Below, in pieces: positions 44,766-55,701 of a stretch of DNA of 64,000 bases (the first letter of the stretch is position 1; each line of letters starts with the position of its first letter). Source of the stretch: Doris montereyensis (Eukaryota > Mollusca > Gastropoda > Nudibranchia > Dorididae); assembly GCA_037039925.1 (NCBI GenBank), contig JAXRKP010000448.1, forward strand, positions 50,001-114,000, given 5' to 3'. A model generated the notes under the pieces. The model was not told where the DNA came from and did no database searches. It saw only the letters and a list, made by a program, of their open reading frames with translations. A program made the position numbers and the translations under genes.

Positions 44766-44975
44766 TGAAGAGCGAAAATGGAGGAAATGGGCAGACAGCC
44801 ATCTGGTGCACATGTTGTCGCCAAACGTCTACCGCTCCGCCAAAGAAGCCCTTCAAGCCTTCAACTACTTCTCAGGTCGGACAGTGGGAGGAGAACTTCT
44901 CTACCTTTGAACGCCTGACAATAATCTACGTGGGGCGGCTGTTATGTACGTGATGGGATTCATCTTGAAGAGAAA
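44766..44975 (+). CDS. PTGES2: Prostaglandin E synthase 2, exon 4 (two indels)
   Basis: Start of the GST-like C-terminal domain. EERKWRKWADSHLVHMLSPN and VYRSAKEALQAFNYFS match the family's E-x-KWR-xWADxxLVHxxSPNVYR signature. At 44,871-44,878 (CTCAGGTC) the frame shifts and reads VGQWEENFSTFERLTIIYVG, then at the G run 44,932-44,935 it returns to AAVMYVMGFILKR. The two shifts compensate. Acceptor CTCTGACAG|T (phase 2) and donor AGAAA|GTGAGT (phase 2). Confidence 0.88.
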
Positions 44976-45219
44976 GTGAGTAAACAAAACAAAACAAAAG
45001 GAAATAAAAAGGGCGATAAGGGATCATGAATACGTGACTACGGTAACTTTTTTACATCTGGAATCAAAATCTTTGTCTGTCTCTACACTGAGATATATGA
45101 CATGTTCATGCATTAAACGTACATTTAGTCAAGCAATTTTTACGAAACATCGATATTGATGCAACATTCTCCATCGTAATGATTCTTTCCTGCATGTTAA
45201 TAACCCTATGAAACAATAG

Positions 45220-46265
45220 CATCACTAAAGTAGTAGAACTTATAGAAACCTATATGTCATGGCATCACTAAAGTGGTAGAACTTATAGAAACCTATATGC
45301 CATGGCATCACTAAAGTGGTAGAACTTATAGAAGCCTATATGCCATGGCATCACTAAAGTGGTAGAACTTATAGAAGCCTATATGCCATGGCATCAATAA
45401 AGTATAGAAGCCTATATGCCACATCACTATAGAAACCTATAGAAATGCCATGGCATCACTAAAGTGGTAGTAGAACATGGCATCAATAAAAACCTATATG
45501 CCATGGCATCAATAAAGTAGTAGAATATATGCCATGGCATCACTAAAGTAGTAGAACTTATAAGCCTATATACCATGGCATCACTAAAGTGGTAGAACTT
45601 ATAGAAGCCTATATGTCATGGCATCAATAAAGTAGTAGAACTTATAGAAACCTAAATACCATAGTATCACTAAAATGGTAGAACTTATAGAAGCCTATAT
45701 ACCATGGCATTACTAAAGTGGTAGAACTTATAGAAGCCTATATACCATGGCATCACTAAAGTGGTAGAACTTATAGAAGCCTATATACCATGGCATCACT
45801 AAAGTGGTAGAACTTATAGAAGCCTATATACCATGGCATCACTAAAGTGGTAGAACTTATAGAAGCCTATATGTCATGGCATCACTAAAGTGGTAGAACT
45901 TATAGAAGCCTATATACCATGGCATCACTAAAGTGGTAGAACTTATAGAAACCTATATGTCATGGCATCACTAAAATGGTAGAACTTATAGAAACCTATA
46001 TGCCATGGCATTACTAAAGTGGTAGAATTTATAGAAGCCTATATACCATGGCATTACTAAAGTAGTAGAATTATAGAAACCTATATACCATGGCATCACT
46101 AAAGTGGTAGAACTTGTAGAAGCCTTTATACCATGGCATCACTAAAGTGGTAGAACTTATAGAAGCCTATATACCATGGCATCACCAAAGTGGTAGAACT
46201 TATAGAAGCCTATATATCATAGCATGAATGAAGTGTTAGAACTTATAGAAGCCTATATACCATAA
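45220..46265. repeat. 43-bp minisatellite in intron 4, about 24 units
   Basis: Unit of type CCATGGCATCACTAAAGTGG followed by TAGAACTTATAGAAGCCTAT and ATA. Central units (45,690-45,960) are most homogeneous; edge units carry deletions, as expected for a minisatellite homogenised from the middle. Confidence 0.95.
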
Positions 46266-46539
46266 CACACTCAGGAGGCTGAGGGTCAGGTGGTCAAATC
46301 AAGGAGTCAATCACCTGTGTTGAAAGATTTAGTTTATGATGTGACTTGACTTAATTCCCTTGGGTAGTCTCCTGGCTGTTGGTGTTGATGATTCTCCGCG
46401 TCGTTGTTAACTTCTGTTGCTGTCCATGTCCAATTCAATGCATGCTGTAGGTTCTCATCAGACGCACATAATACGTACATGCATGCAAACAAACACACAG
46501 ACACGCAGTTATCACAATACTGTCTTGTATCAGTGTGCA

Positions 46540-46660
46540 TACTAGAACAAATGTGGTTGAGTGGCAGGTCCTACTTTTTCCCTTTGCACTCTTGTGCAAG
46601 TTTTTTAACTTGCTGTTTCCTATTTCTTTGATTTGTGGGGGGGGGGGGGGGGGGGGTGCC
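46540..46660 (+). repeat. Repeat F fragment with poly-G
   Basis: GGCAGGTCCTACTTTTTCCC and a CTTGCTGTTTCC word, then a G run at 46,638-46,656. Confidence 0.6.
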
Positions 46661-46839
46661 GGTTAGTACTACTACTGTCCTTTCACTCTTTAGCTTCTCT
46701 GTCATGAAGATGAAAATAGATTGATTTATAGTCTGAATCCCCACACAAGAGCAGACTCACGGACTGTACCTCATTTATTTATCTATCCCCCAGCTGGCCA
46801 TTTGGTTCAAAGTCCCTGGGTCGTGTCCAGTACAACAGT

Positions 46840-47015
46840 TTATAAAGCGCTTTGTACCAACACTCTTATTAACAAGATCTTTCTCTACCTATAACTGGGA
46901 ACTCATTCACACCTGGGTCAAGTGAGGAAAGTGCAACGCTGTGCAAAAACACTTGGGCCAGTCATGGCTTTTGAACTGGTGCCGTCGGGATTACAAACTC
47001 ACAAAACTACAGTTT
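46840..47015 (-). mobile_element. SINE-C-like copy, minus strand (degenerate)
   Basis: Minus-strand words TTGTAATCCCGACGG, a TTTTTGCACAGCGTTGCAC stretch and CTTGACCCAGGTGTGAATG. Diverged. Confidence 0.45.
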
Positions 47016-47189
47016 TGCTACAACTCTTTCATCTTGTTTTTTTCTCTTAATTCACTTTGAGATCAAAGCAGATGGTGAACGTGGATAAATTCCAGTGAAA
47101 CAAGCAAACAAGCAAACGAACAAAATAATATCAAGACATTCAAAAAAAATTTATGAACATAGTTTTAAATGGGACTTCATGTTGGTCAG

Positions 47190-47480
47190 GGGGACTCAGT
47201 AGTCCAGAGGCAAGATGTCGGCCTCCTTAACCAAAAGGTAGTGGGTTCGAGCCTCACCAACGGTTCAAAAATGTTCTTGTTTTTTTATTAAAATCTACCC
47301 TCTGGTCCAGGTAGAGGGATTGACACCTAGTCCCATCGGAGAAGGGCGATAAAAGGAAGTCCCATGTGCAGATCACATCACATGCACGTTAAAGATCACT
47401 TGGCTGTTTACGGGCCTACCAAACAACCCCAAGATCACCGTAGTTGTGGATGTGGGTAAATGCAGTCAAATCAAAATCAG
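47190..47480 (+). mobile_element. SINE-B copy in intron 4, plus strand
   Basis: Best-preserved copy: GGGGGACTCAGTAGTCCAGA, the B box GGGTTCGAGCCTC, CTGGTCCAGGTAGAGGGAT, CCTAGTCCCATCGGAGAAG, GCACGTTAAAGATCACTTGG and TGTGGATGTGGGTAAA, with an AATCAAAAT tail. Confidence 0.8.
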
Positions 47481-47554
47481 ACTGATCCTTATTATAAACG
47501 AAATACCGATGATTTGCTCAACTGCAATGATCATCATGGGCACTTGATGGGCGC

Positions 47555-47665
47555 TACGGGTAGGTCCTACTTCTTTCTTTTCACTCTTTCACTTACATTT
47601 CGTTTTGCTGTTTCCACTTAATTCACTTTGAGATTACCACCTATGGTGGGTGGGGTAAATGCATC
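47555..47665 (+). repeat. Repeat F copy
   Basis: GGTAGGTCCTACTTCTTTCT, CACTTAATTCACTTTGAGAT and ACCTATGGTGGGTGGGGTAA. Confidence 0.65.
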
Positions 47666-47718
47666 ACTTTATCATGGCTCGGTTTTGACTGATTTTGAAA
47701 TTGATTTGCACTTGGCAG

Positions 47719-47835
47719 ATATGAATTGAAGGACGATGTCCGCCAGTCTCTCTACGACGCCTGCAATGAGTGGTTGGCTGCCTTAGGAAAAAACAAACGT
47801 TCATGGGAGGTCATGAACCCAATTTGGCGGACTTG
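47719..47835 (+). CDS. PTGES2: Prostaglandin E synthase 2, exon 5 (one indel)
   Basis: Acceptor CTTGGCAG|A; phase-2 join gives KYELKDDVRQSLYDACNEWL, matching the GST-like helices. After GKNKR the frame loses one base at 47,800-47,802 (CGTTCATG where CGTTTCATG is expected) and continues as FMGGHEPNLADL in the next frame, the family's conserved F-MGG-xPNLADL box. The donor GTGAGC gives phase 0 only if the missing base is restored. This indel is not compensated within the gene. Confidence 0.88.
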
Positions 47836-47929
47836 GTGAGCCCTTGAAATTAGTGACAATTCGCGACTCTTTGATCTGTAAGGGTGGGTTGGGTTGGGTT
47901 GGGGTTTTTTTGTCGGTCCTTCTCTGTAT

Positions 47930-48370
47930 ACATTTTGCTATTTGTCTGTCTTTGTGGGCGGTTAGTGGGAGCTGCTGGCAGGTCCTGCTCCTTTCCTTTC
48001 ATTCTTCCACATGCCTTTCAAATTGCTGTTTCCTAGTGCTGGGTGGTTGACAGGTGTTGGTGGTAGGTTCTCCTTTTTCTTTCATCTTGCTGTATTCTCT
48101 CAATTCACCCTGGGATCACTGCATATGGTGGGAAGGACGGGGTGAAGTTCAATTGAAACAAAGGAACAAACAAACAAACAGAAGCTGTTTCCTCGCAACT
48201 CTCCCTGACAACACCGCCTATGGTGGACGGGTGGTAAACTGCAATGAATGGAGAAAACAAAAAAGTCATGTCTGTTTGTCTGTTGGTCGTGTTGCTTCCT
48301 GTAAATGTTCCCTGAAGATAACCGCATGGGGTGGGCCAGACGAAACGAGGCGAGTGAATTCCATTGAAAT
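47930..48370 (+). repeat. Two to three repeat F copies in intron 5
   Basis: AGGTCCTGCTCCTTTCCTTT, then TAGGTTCTCCTTTTTCTTTC with ATTCACCCTGGGATCACTGC and a GGTGAAGTTCAATTGAAACA stretch, then a third partial copy at 48,190-48,370 (CTGAAGATAACCGCATGGGG). Confidence 0.6.
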
Positions 48371-49014
48371 ATTCATAAGCTCTTGAAAAGACATGAATGC
48401 AGATCTCCTTTTCGGGTTTTTTGTTGATTTAAAAAAAATATTTTCAAGATTTACATACACTTTGAAACTTGCATTATGTATGTTTATACTAAATTGATGA
48501 TCACATGTCATCCTAACACCATTGCTAATTCTTCATTTCGATTGTTTTGGTGTTGTATGAGAAGGTCCAACCAGTATAATTTGCACGTATATTATAATGT
48601 AATTGGTACTGTTAGAAAGAGGAATGAATAGGCTGTATTATGGCTGGCCTTTTTTGAGTCATGATTTCTGAGGTTGAAATACAGATTGAGGGGGCTAAAC
48701 TGCATGATTTTCAAGGTTGAGATCACTTATGTCCAATGTCAAGGTCATATCAACAACGTTCTTTTTCTTCAAGAGATTGCCTGTTTATTCGGCTTTTAAA
48801 AAAATGTATACTTTTTCCTATGCTGTTTCGAATAATAAGACCACAATAATTAATTTTCTTGACCCTACTAAAACTTGCAATTTTTCCCTGACATTCTCAA
48901 AAGCTGCTTTTTACGTTTTGTGAGCTAAGAAAATTTACAAATAATGTTTCATTCTTTATTTTCTTGAAAATAAAGAATGAATAAGTCCTTGAAAGAATAA
49001 AGGTCGAACCCCAA
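48371..49014 (+). other. PTGES2 intron 5, middle
   Basis: AT-rich. Contains a TTCATTCTTTATTTTC / GAAAATAAAGAATGAA inverted repeat at 48,949-48,981. Confidence 0.5.
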
Positions 49015-49276
49015 TGGCTTCTCACCATTAATTATTTTGGGCACATAAATAGATATGAAACAATGGAAACACGAATATTAGAAGCAAAAATAGAGGGCAA
49101 GAGATGGAGAGGAGACCAACATGCAGATATGAAAACAAGATGTAACAGACTGGCTGGACATGACAGTAACAGAGGCTGGAAGGTTGACTGCAAGCCGTGA
49201 GGACTTTTGTGTGAAGATTCAGGAAGCGACGTCATGCCAGGATACGCCAGGAATGAAGATGATGATGATGATGTTT
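49015..49276 (+). pseudogene. LINE 3' end with (GAT)n tail in intron 5
   Basis: Reads YFGHINRYETMETRILEAKI and EGKRWRGD, then in another frame DWLDMTVTEAGRLTASRED and KIQEATSCQD, the C-terminal RTE-like domain, ending in GATGATGATGATG. Frameshifted fragment. Confidence 0.75.
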
Positions 49277-49853
49277 GAGCTGTCAATGGTGGTCACTTAT
49301 GATAGAAAGTGAGGCAGGAATCCCTGAGATCACGGCCATGATGGACAGGTGTACTTCAAAGAAACAAACGAAATAGGCAGGAATATGGATATGGATATAT
49401 GCACAGCAAAAGTAATTTCTCCATTGGATAATAACAAGGCTACTCAAAGTTAATAATCAATCAATGGATGAAGCAAATTCACAAATTGATCTAATGTGGG
49501 CTGACATAAAGACGATGTGAAATATTAACAAACGTTTTTTCGCTCTTCGTATCATAACCACCGCTATTTATAGTTGAAAACAAGATTTTTCTAGACTTTT
49601 TCATTTTAAACATTTCGACATAGTTCTGTTAGATTCTTCTCTTTCCAGATATAAGCAAATAATCGTTAACTATGGCACTCCAAAATGATTACTTCATAAA
49701 CTCAATAGGGGTTTTCTCTACGCTAAAATTGATTACGTCATCAGCTTTTTCCTGCTAAGGAATTCCCTTCAAAACTATAAGTAACTATGTTACAGTCATA
49801 TTTATGTCTTTTGTTTTCAAAATAATTAGTTCTGTTTCCTTCTTTTTTCACAG
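49277..49853 (+). other. PTGES2 intron 5, 3' part
   Basis: AT-rich; the acceptor tract is TTTCCTTCTTTTTTCACAG at 49,835-49,853. Confidence 0.6.
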
Positions 49854-50036
49854 GCTGTGTACGGTGTGCTAAACTCCATAGAAGGGTGCATAGCTTTCAA
49901 TGACATGCTCAAAAACACCAAGATCGGCCCGTGGTACAACCGCATGAAGGCTGTCATAAACGACAACCAGGGGGCACATCCACTCAATTCTAAAGCCACG
50001 CCCTCTGACATACCGAAATCTTTAAAGAACAAATAG
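49854..50036 (+). CDS. PTGES2: Prostaglandin E synthase 2, exon 6
   Basis: 60 codons plus TAG. AVYGVLNSIEGCIAFNDMLK continues the LADL|AVYGVL box from exon 5, then NTKIGPWYNRMKAVI matches the family's terminal helix (IQPWY in human). The tail HPLNSKATPSDIPKSLKNK is longer and more basic than the vertebrate end. The frame is intact. Reconstructed length is about 417 residues against 377 in human, the excess being mainly N-terminal and in this tail. Confidence 0.93.
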   Translation, partial: AVYGVLNSIEGCIAFNDMLKNTKIGPWYNRMKAVINDNQGAHPLNSKATPSDIPKSLKNK

Positions 50037-50133
50037 CATTTCTTACGTCTTCCAGTAATTTTTGTTTGCTTGCTGTTTGTTTGTTTATTAGATAACATCT
50101 TTCGATGTCCGTCTGGTGTTCTCAGATTTCTCA

Positions 50134-50139
50134 AATAAA
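50134..50139 (+). promoter_or_regulatory. PTGES2 polyadenylation signal
   Basis: AATAAA about 98 bp after the stop. A second AATAAA is at 50,724-50,729. Confidence 0.6.
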
Positions 50140-50164
50140 TTATCTGTCAGACAAAAGTGAAAAG

Positions 50165-50395
50165 ATGAATAATGAGGCAAGGGGCATGTTTGAAAATTGT
50201 TAATATTGATATGAAATAATGTTAAAGCCCCATAGGGAATAAAGCCGAGACAAATAACAAGGGAATAGACGGGTGGGGAAAAAATCTTAAGACACCAAAG
50301 GAAACAAATCTGCAACCTCCGCGAGCGTGCCGCGGAAAAAAACGTGCATTATCGACAAAGCAAAGCACTACTGACCAAGCTAACTGCTAGCCATG
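50165..50395 (-). mobile_element. SINE-A copy, minus strand
   Basis: Outer end GAGGCAAGGGGCATG, then AAGCCCCATAGGG and a degenerate tRNA side ending GACCAAGCTAACTGCTA. Confidence 0.7.
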
Positions 50396-50820
50396 ATTGG
50401 ATTCATAGAAAAGACCTTGTTAATGAAACCCTTTTTTTAAAGAGTGTAGCTAGTTTGGTTGTGCAAATACTTACTCATGAATTTAGTTATAGGTTAACTA
50501 TAAAAAAAAAAAGGATGGAATTTCGATGGTATTGTCGAGCGATTCTCAAACAACTTTGAATGAAATTTGTGTTTTACAATTGTGACACATGGCTGTTTTA
50601 TTTTCTTCATGTATATGTTTCTGTTAAAAAAACAGAATGCATAAACCTGTTTGTGTTTTGTGTATATATTTATCATATCTTTAGATATCCAATGCCATCG
50701 GTTTTATGTGAATAACAAATACAAATAAAAAGATTATGAAATGGAGTTATTTTTGCTTTTTTTATTCTTCCAAAATTATTGGTTGCTCATTGTGTCTGAT
50801 TCACCACAAACATGTTTCTT
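50396..50820. other. AT-rich DNA downstream of PTGES2
   Basis: No gene or repeat recognised. Confidence 0.5.
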
Positions 50821-50910
50821 CTGGTAGGTCCTTTGTCTTTCCCTTCACTTTTTCACCTTCTATCATCTTTCAATTTGCCCTGAGATTATCACACATAGTG
50901 GCATGGTGGA
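50821..50910 (+). repeat. Repeat F copy
   Basis: CTGGTAGGTCCTTTGTCTTT, CAATTTGCCCTGAGATTATC and ATGGTGGACGG, then directly the 33-bp array. Confidence 0.6.
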
Positions 50911-50914
50911 CGGA

Positions 50915-51296
50915 CTTAATTTCAATACATCAATCCAACATCAAATGTATAATTTCAATACATCAATCCAACATCAAATGTATAATTTCAATACATCAAT
51001 CCAACATCAAATGTATAATTTCAATACATCAATCCAATATCAAATGTATAATTCCAATACATCAATCCAACATCAAATGTATAATTTCAATACATCAATC
51101 CAACATCAAATGTATAATTTCAATACATCAATCAATAATATCAAATGTATAATTTCAATACATCATTCCAACATCAAATGTATAATTTCAATACATCAAT
51201 CCAACATCAAATGTATAATTTCAATAGGACAATCCAACATCAAATGTATAATTTCAATACATCAATCCAACATCAAATGTATAATTTCAACACAAA
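50915..51296. repeat. 33-bp tandem repeat, about 11-12 units
   Basis: Unit TTTCAATACATCAATCCAAC followed by ATCAAATGTATAA. Unrelated in sequence to the 33-bp array at 2.1 kb. It appears to have grown from the TTTCAATACA end of the adjacent repeat F, whose usual tail is TTTCAATGAAACA. Confidence 0.95.
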
Positions 51297-51420
51297 AGGT
51301 GGGTGGTTGGTGGGCGTTGCTGTTAGGTCCTCCTTTTTTCTTTCTTGCTGTTTTCTCTTAATTCACCCTGGAATCGCCACAATGGTGGACGGGATAAATT
51401 TCGATGAAACAAACAAATTG
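51297..51420 (+). repeat. Repeat F copy
   Basis: GGTGGGTGGTTGGTGGGCGT, TTAATTCACCCTGGAATCGC and GGTGGACGGGATAAATTTCG. Confidence 0.65.
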
Positions 51421-51640
51421 TTTGTTTTATGATACCCGATAGGTGACATGTTTGTTCCCTCTTCCTTGATGGAGATGTCACTTATTGTCGTTTATTATTT
51501 TTACAATATAATTCATAATACAGAGAGAAAAAATCTTATGATTTGAGCCAAAGAATGTTCATGATGTAAAGTTGATGAGCTTGGGTGGTTTGTCACGACA
51601 CCGATAATTTTCCTTTTATATATGGCTTTTCTCCATTATC
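51421..51640. other. Spacer
   Basis: Contains a short relative of the repeat E 3' segment (GGAGATGTCACTTATTGTCG at 51,470). Nothing else. Confidence 0.4.
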
Positions 51641-51649
51641 ATCACTGCT

Positions 51650-51790
51650 GAGTGTGGGCAGTTGGCAGGTGGTGCTGGTAGGTTCCACTTCTTTCCTTTC
51701 TCTTTCATTTTCTTGTTGTCTTGCTTGTTTTCTGTCAATTCACCCTAAGATGACTGTATATAATGGCTGGGGTGAATTGTCTACAATTCA
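51650..51790 (+). repeat. Repeat F copy
   Basis: GTGGGCAGTTGGCAGGTGGT, GGTAGGTTCCACTTCTTTCC and TCAATTCACCCTAAGATGAC. Confidence 0.65.
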
Positions 51791-51791
51791 A

Positions 51792-52035
51792 TTGATAAAC
51801 TGGTCTACCCATTATTAATGCTAGTTTACACTTAACAAACTAGTCTACCCGTTATTAATGCTAGCCTACACTTAACAAACTAGTCTACCCGTTATTAATG
51901 CTAGTCTACACTTAACAAACTAGTCTACCTGTTATTAATGCTAGTCTATATTTAACAAACTAGTCTACCCGTTATTAATGCTAGTCTACATTTAACAAAC
52001 TAGTCTACCCGTTATTAATGCTAGTCTACAATTGA
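51792..52035. repeat. 40-bp tandem repeat, about 6 units
   Basis: Unit AACAAACTAGTCTACCCGTT followed by ATTAATGCTAGTCTACACTT. It begins at the 3' end of the adjacent repeat F. Confidence 0.95.
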
Positions 52036-52309
52036 TAAACATGAACAAAGGCAAAGTCAGACTTGTCTGTCCTGGTCCTAGTTTTGAATTTTCTTCAGGG
52101 TTGAGATAAATAGCAGAACGATGTCTTAAGTTGACGTGTTGATGTATTTTTGTTTAGGTCTATTCACAGAAAATATTTATGTAGATCAAATAATTGTCCT
52201 AGTGTTTTTGACGGTGAGGAAAGCAATGGCAAACTCTATCATCACATTGTGCTGTATGCCAAGAAAAATCATGACTCTACTCCAGATTACCCTACACTCA
52301 ACTCTTGAG

Positions 52310-52645
52310 TAATAGCCTTATTTTACTTTACTCTACTATACTTTACTTTATTTAGCTTTGCTTTACTTTGCTTTATTTTACTGTACTTTACTGTAGTTTA
52401 CTTATTTACTTTTCTTTACTTTATTTTATTTCACTTTACTCACTTTACTTTGCTTTACTTTACTTTTACTTTGCTTTAACTTTTCCTTTTTCCTTTGCTT
52501 TACTTTAACTTTTACTTTGCTCTACTTTACTTTTACTTTAGTTTACTTTTACTTTGCTTTACTTTAACTTTTACCTTTACTTTGCTTTACTTTAACTTTT
52601 ACCTTTACTTTGCTTTTACTTTACCCTTTCTTTGCTAACGTTACT
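52310..52645. repeat. Degenerate TTTACTTTGC-type low-complexity tract
   Basis: Mixtures of TTTAC, TTTGC and TTTAACTTTTAC words. Confidence 0.9.
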
Positions 52646-52715
52646 TACCCCCCCCCTCCAAAAAAAAGCCTATTGTGATAACACTGCGGTCGTACTTTTA
52701 TAAATTATAGTAGTA

Positions 52716-53624
52716 CAGTGGTGTCCATCTAAGAACATGGCTCTCCGGAGACAGGAACAGCGGGTTCTTAAAGGACCAGGTTTTAAGATCAAATATTTTG
52801 TATTGGCTATTTCCTTAACCCTTAACCATAAAATTTTGACTAGATCCCAAAAGATAAGCAGTTTCTGTTTGTTAATGTTATCAAGAGAATTGCCTCGTGT
52901 AGGCATTATGATGGTTCGAGTCTGAAGCTGTGCTTGAAATGATGTTTTGAAAAATATGCACTCTTTGACAAAACAATGTAGCGATTTGTACAATCACTTC
53001 TGTACATGTTGAAAACACTATGTGATTGGTCATTCATTTTTCAGCCAATCAGAAAAAGTGCAGTTGATCACAAATGCAAGACAGCCTGAGAAAACTCACA
53101 ACAATAAGAGGGTTGTCCCCCTGTCACCTGTCTTTGATGTTGCGATGCGAGCCGCGTCATTGCCCAGCCTCCACATCTTAGTACGCAACAGCTATGTAAT
53201 CATCAATCGTCTGTTGTGCCCGAGGCTCAAGGCATAGTCACAAGTGGACAGGAAAGATGGACAGGGCGGGTGGCGAGCCTTCTTCGTGTATATCATTCGT
53301 AGTCTGGCATGCCAGTGTGACGTGTTTAATTACACCTAATAGTGTCTGGACCAATGCAATAGACTTCCGACCCATCATTCTACGATTCACTTGCATCGTA
53401 TCACAGGTTGTCGGCATTTGTTAGCATTAAATTTTGAGTGTGGATTTTGTTTTCATGGCTCTCAGCTCACGATCAGACTGGGTTCTAATCTAAAGCGAAT
53501 CGGGTTGTACTGGCGGGGTCTTAAGGGGGTAGTTTTATATAAGAAAAATTCTGTTACACGGAATTGGCGAGTTCTAAGGCGGACCGAGTTCTCAGGCGAC
53601 GAGTTCTTAGGACTGACATCACTG
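52716..53624. mobile_element. TIR element, about 0.9 kb, nonautonomous
   Basis: Left end CAGTGGTGTCCATCTAAGAA; right end, reverse-complemented, CAGTGATGTCAGTCCTAAGA. Inside, both arms contain GTTCTTA or GTTCTAA-type words. The left end is preceded by TA; the right flank is TCTA, so the target duplication is not clean. CAGTG termini suggest a Tc1/mariner-pogo relative. No transposase. Confidence 0.55.
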
Positions 53625-53769
53625 TCTATGTATAAGTAAAGTAAAACGGGAGACATTTTGAAACACATTGGATGTCAAGAAGGCCCTCAGTGAGTGCCTA
53701 TGCTGGATTGACCTTATATTGTTACAACTATACGGCACTAAGGTAATCCCCATAGGCGCACTTTGTTGT

Positions 53770-54110
53770 TTCGTTGTAGCACAATTAAGGATGCGTGGCA
53801 TCCGAACTGAGATCATGAGGTCCCGGGTTCGAATCCTGGCAAAACTAGGCCCAAACTTTGTATTCCTTGGAAAAGACACACAACACGCCTTTTCCCCACC
53901 CAACCCAGGTGCAAATGGGTACAAATACAAGTACTACTACTTACTACTAGCTTGGGCATAAAAAACCTTTGACAGACTAGCAATAGCATCCTGTCCAGGT
54001 GGTGTTCATTTTTCACCTGTTCTACTTCACGCTATGGAAACTGGGATAAGCTCCAGCTCTATGGGCCGTAACGCCTTGAAGGAATTTCACTTCTTTTACT
54101 TTTACAATTG
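53770..54110 (+). mobile_element. SINE-C copy, plus strand
   Basis: GAGGTCCCGGGTTCGAATCC (B box), TTCCTTGGAAAAGACACACA, CAGGTGCAAATGGGTACAAA, then GGGATAAGCTCCAGCTCTAT and the tail GCCTTGAAGGAATTTCACTT running into the next array. Confidence 0.8.
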
Positions 54111-55195
54111 AGGACCCCAACGGCTGTTTTAACTAGTGTCTAGCTAATGTTTACTCTAATTTTACTTCTTTTACAATTGTGGACCCCAACGACTGTTTTA
54201 ACTAGTGTCCTAGCTAATGTTTACTTTAATTTTACTTCTTTTACTTTAACAATTGAGGACCCTAACGACTGTTTTAACTAGTGTCTAGCTAATGTTTACT
54301 TTAATTTTACTTCTTTTACTTTTACAATTGATGACCCCAACGACTGTTTTAACTAGTGTCCTAGCTAATGTTTACTTTAATTTTACTTCTTTTACTTTTA
54401 CAATTGAGGACCCCAATGGCTGTTTCAACTAGTGTCCTAGCTAATGTTTACTCTAATTTTACTTCTTTTACAATTGTGGACCCCAACGGCTGTTTTAACT
54501 AGTGTCCTAGCTAATGTTTACTCTAATTTTACTTCTTTTACAATTGAGGACCCCAACGACTGTTTTAACTAGTGTCCAAGCTAATGTTTACTCTAATTTT
54601 ACTTCTTTTACAATTGTGGACCCCAACGACTGTTTTAACTAGTGTCCTAGCTAATGTTTACTTTAATTTACTTCTTTTACTTTTACAATTGAGGACCCTA
54701 ACGGCTGTTTTAACTAGTGTCCTAGCTAATGTTTACTCTAATTTTACTTCTTTTACAATTGTGGACTAGCAACGACTGTTTTTAACTAGTGTCCTAGCTA
54801 ATGTTTACTCTAATTTTAGTTCTTTTACTTTTACAATTGAGGACCCCAACGGCTGTTTTAACTAGTGTCCTAGCTAATGTTTACTCTAATTTTAGTTCTT
54901 TTACTTTTACAATTGAGGACCCTAACGGCTGTTTTAACTAGTGTCCTAGCTAATGTTTACTCTAATTTTACTTCTTTTACTTTTACAATTAAAGACCCCA
55001 ACGACTGTTTTAACTAGTGTCCTAGCTAATGTTTACTCTAATTTTACTTCTTTTACAATTGTGGACCCCAACGGCTGTTTTAACTAGTGTCCTAGCTAAT
55101 GTTTACTCTAATTTTACTTCTTTTACTTTTACAATTGTGGACCCCAACGGCTGTTTTAACTAGTGTCCTAGTTAATGTTTACTCTAATTTTTTCG
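54100..55195. repeat. About 70-bp minisatellite, about 15 units, budding from a SINE-C tail
   Basis: Unit of type GTTTTAACTAGTGTCCTAGC, TAATGTTTACTCTAATTTTA, CTTCTTTTAC(TTTTAC)AATTG, AGGACCCCAACGGCT. Units occur with or without the TTTTAC insertion. The array's last unit runs into a SINE-B at 55.2 kb. Confidence 0.95.
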
Positions 55196-55199
55196 AGTT

Positions 55200-55475
55200 T
55201 TGTGCAGGAAACTCGATAAAAGGTCCTGGATTCAAGCCCCGCCAGTGGTTGAAAAATATTTTCGCTTTGTTTAGAGTAAAAGGTAGGTGGATCGATACCT
55301 AGTCTGGTCGAAGACGGGCAATAAAAACGAGGTCCCATGTGCAGATCACAACACTCTGTGCAGGTTAATGATCCCTTGGCTGTTTATAAGGCATTCCAGG
55401 CAAAATTAAAAATCCTACCAACAACCCTGAGATCACCTTAGTTGTGGATGTGGGTAAATCAAATCAAATCAAGTC
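55200..55475 (+). mobile_element. SINE-B copy, plus strand
   Basis: GATTCAAGCCCCGCCAGTGG, CCTAGTCTGGTCGAAGACGG, CCCATGTGCAGATCACAACA and TTGTGGATGTGGGTAAATCA. Tail (AAATC)n. Confidence 0.8.
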
Positions 55476-55701
55476 TGTGTACGCACATTTTTTGATGTTG
55501 TGCAAAAGTTGAGCAGGAAGAAAATCCCAATTGTGTGCATGAGATTGAGAATGAACGTTTGACAAAAATATATATTTTCTTATTCTTCTGTGCAGACATT
55601 TCTCAACTGTGCACACATGTTCTTCCTGTTGAACGAGCACACACGCGCACAGCTAAGTGGACTGAGGGAACATCGGTCCCTGCGTAGAATTGCGGGATTC
55701 A

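Noticed and set aside
44744..44953. Plus-strand 69-residue frame starting MNIVTLTVKSENGG
   Set aside because: Shadow frame of PTGES2 exon 4; only its part after the 44,874 indel (VGQWEENF...) is real coding sequence.
50915..51296. CRISPR-like regular array
   Set aside because: 33-bp units are directly adjacent with no unique spacers, and this is animal DNA.
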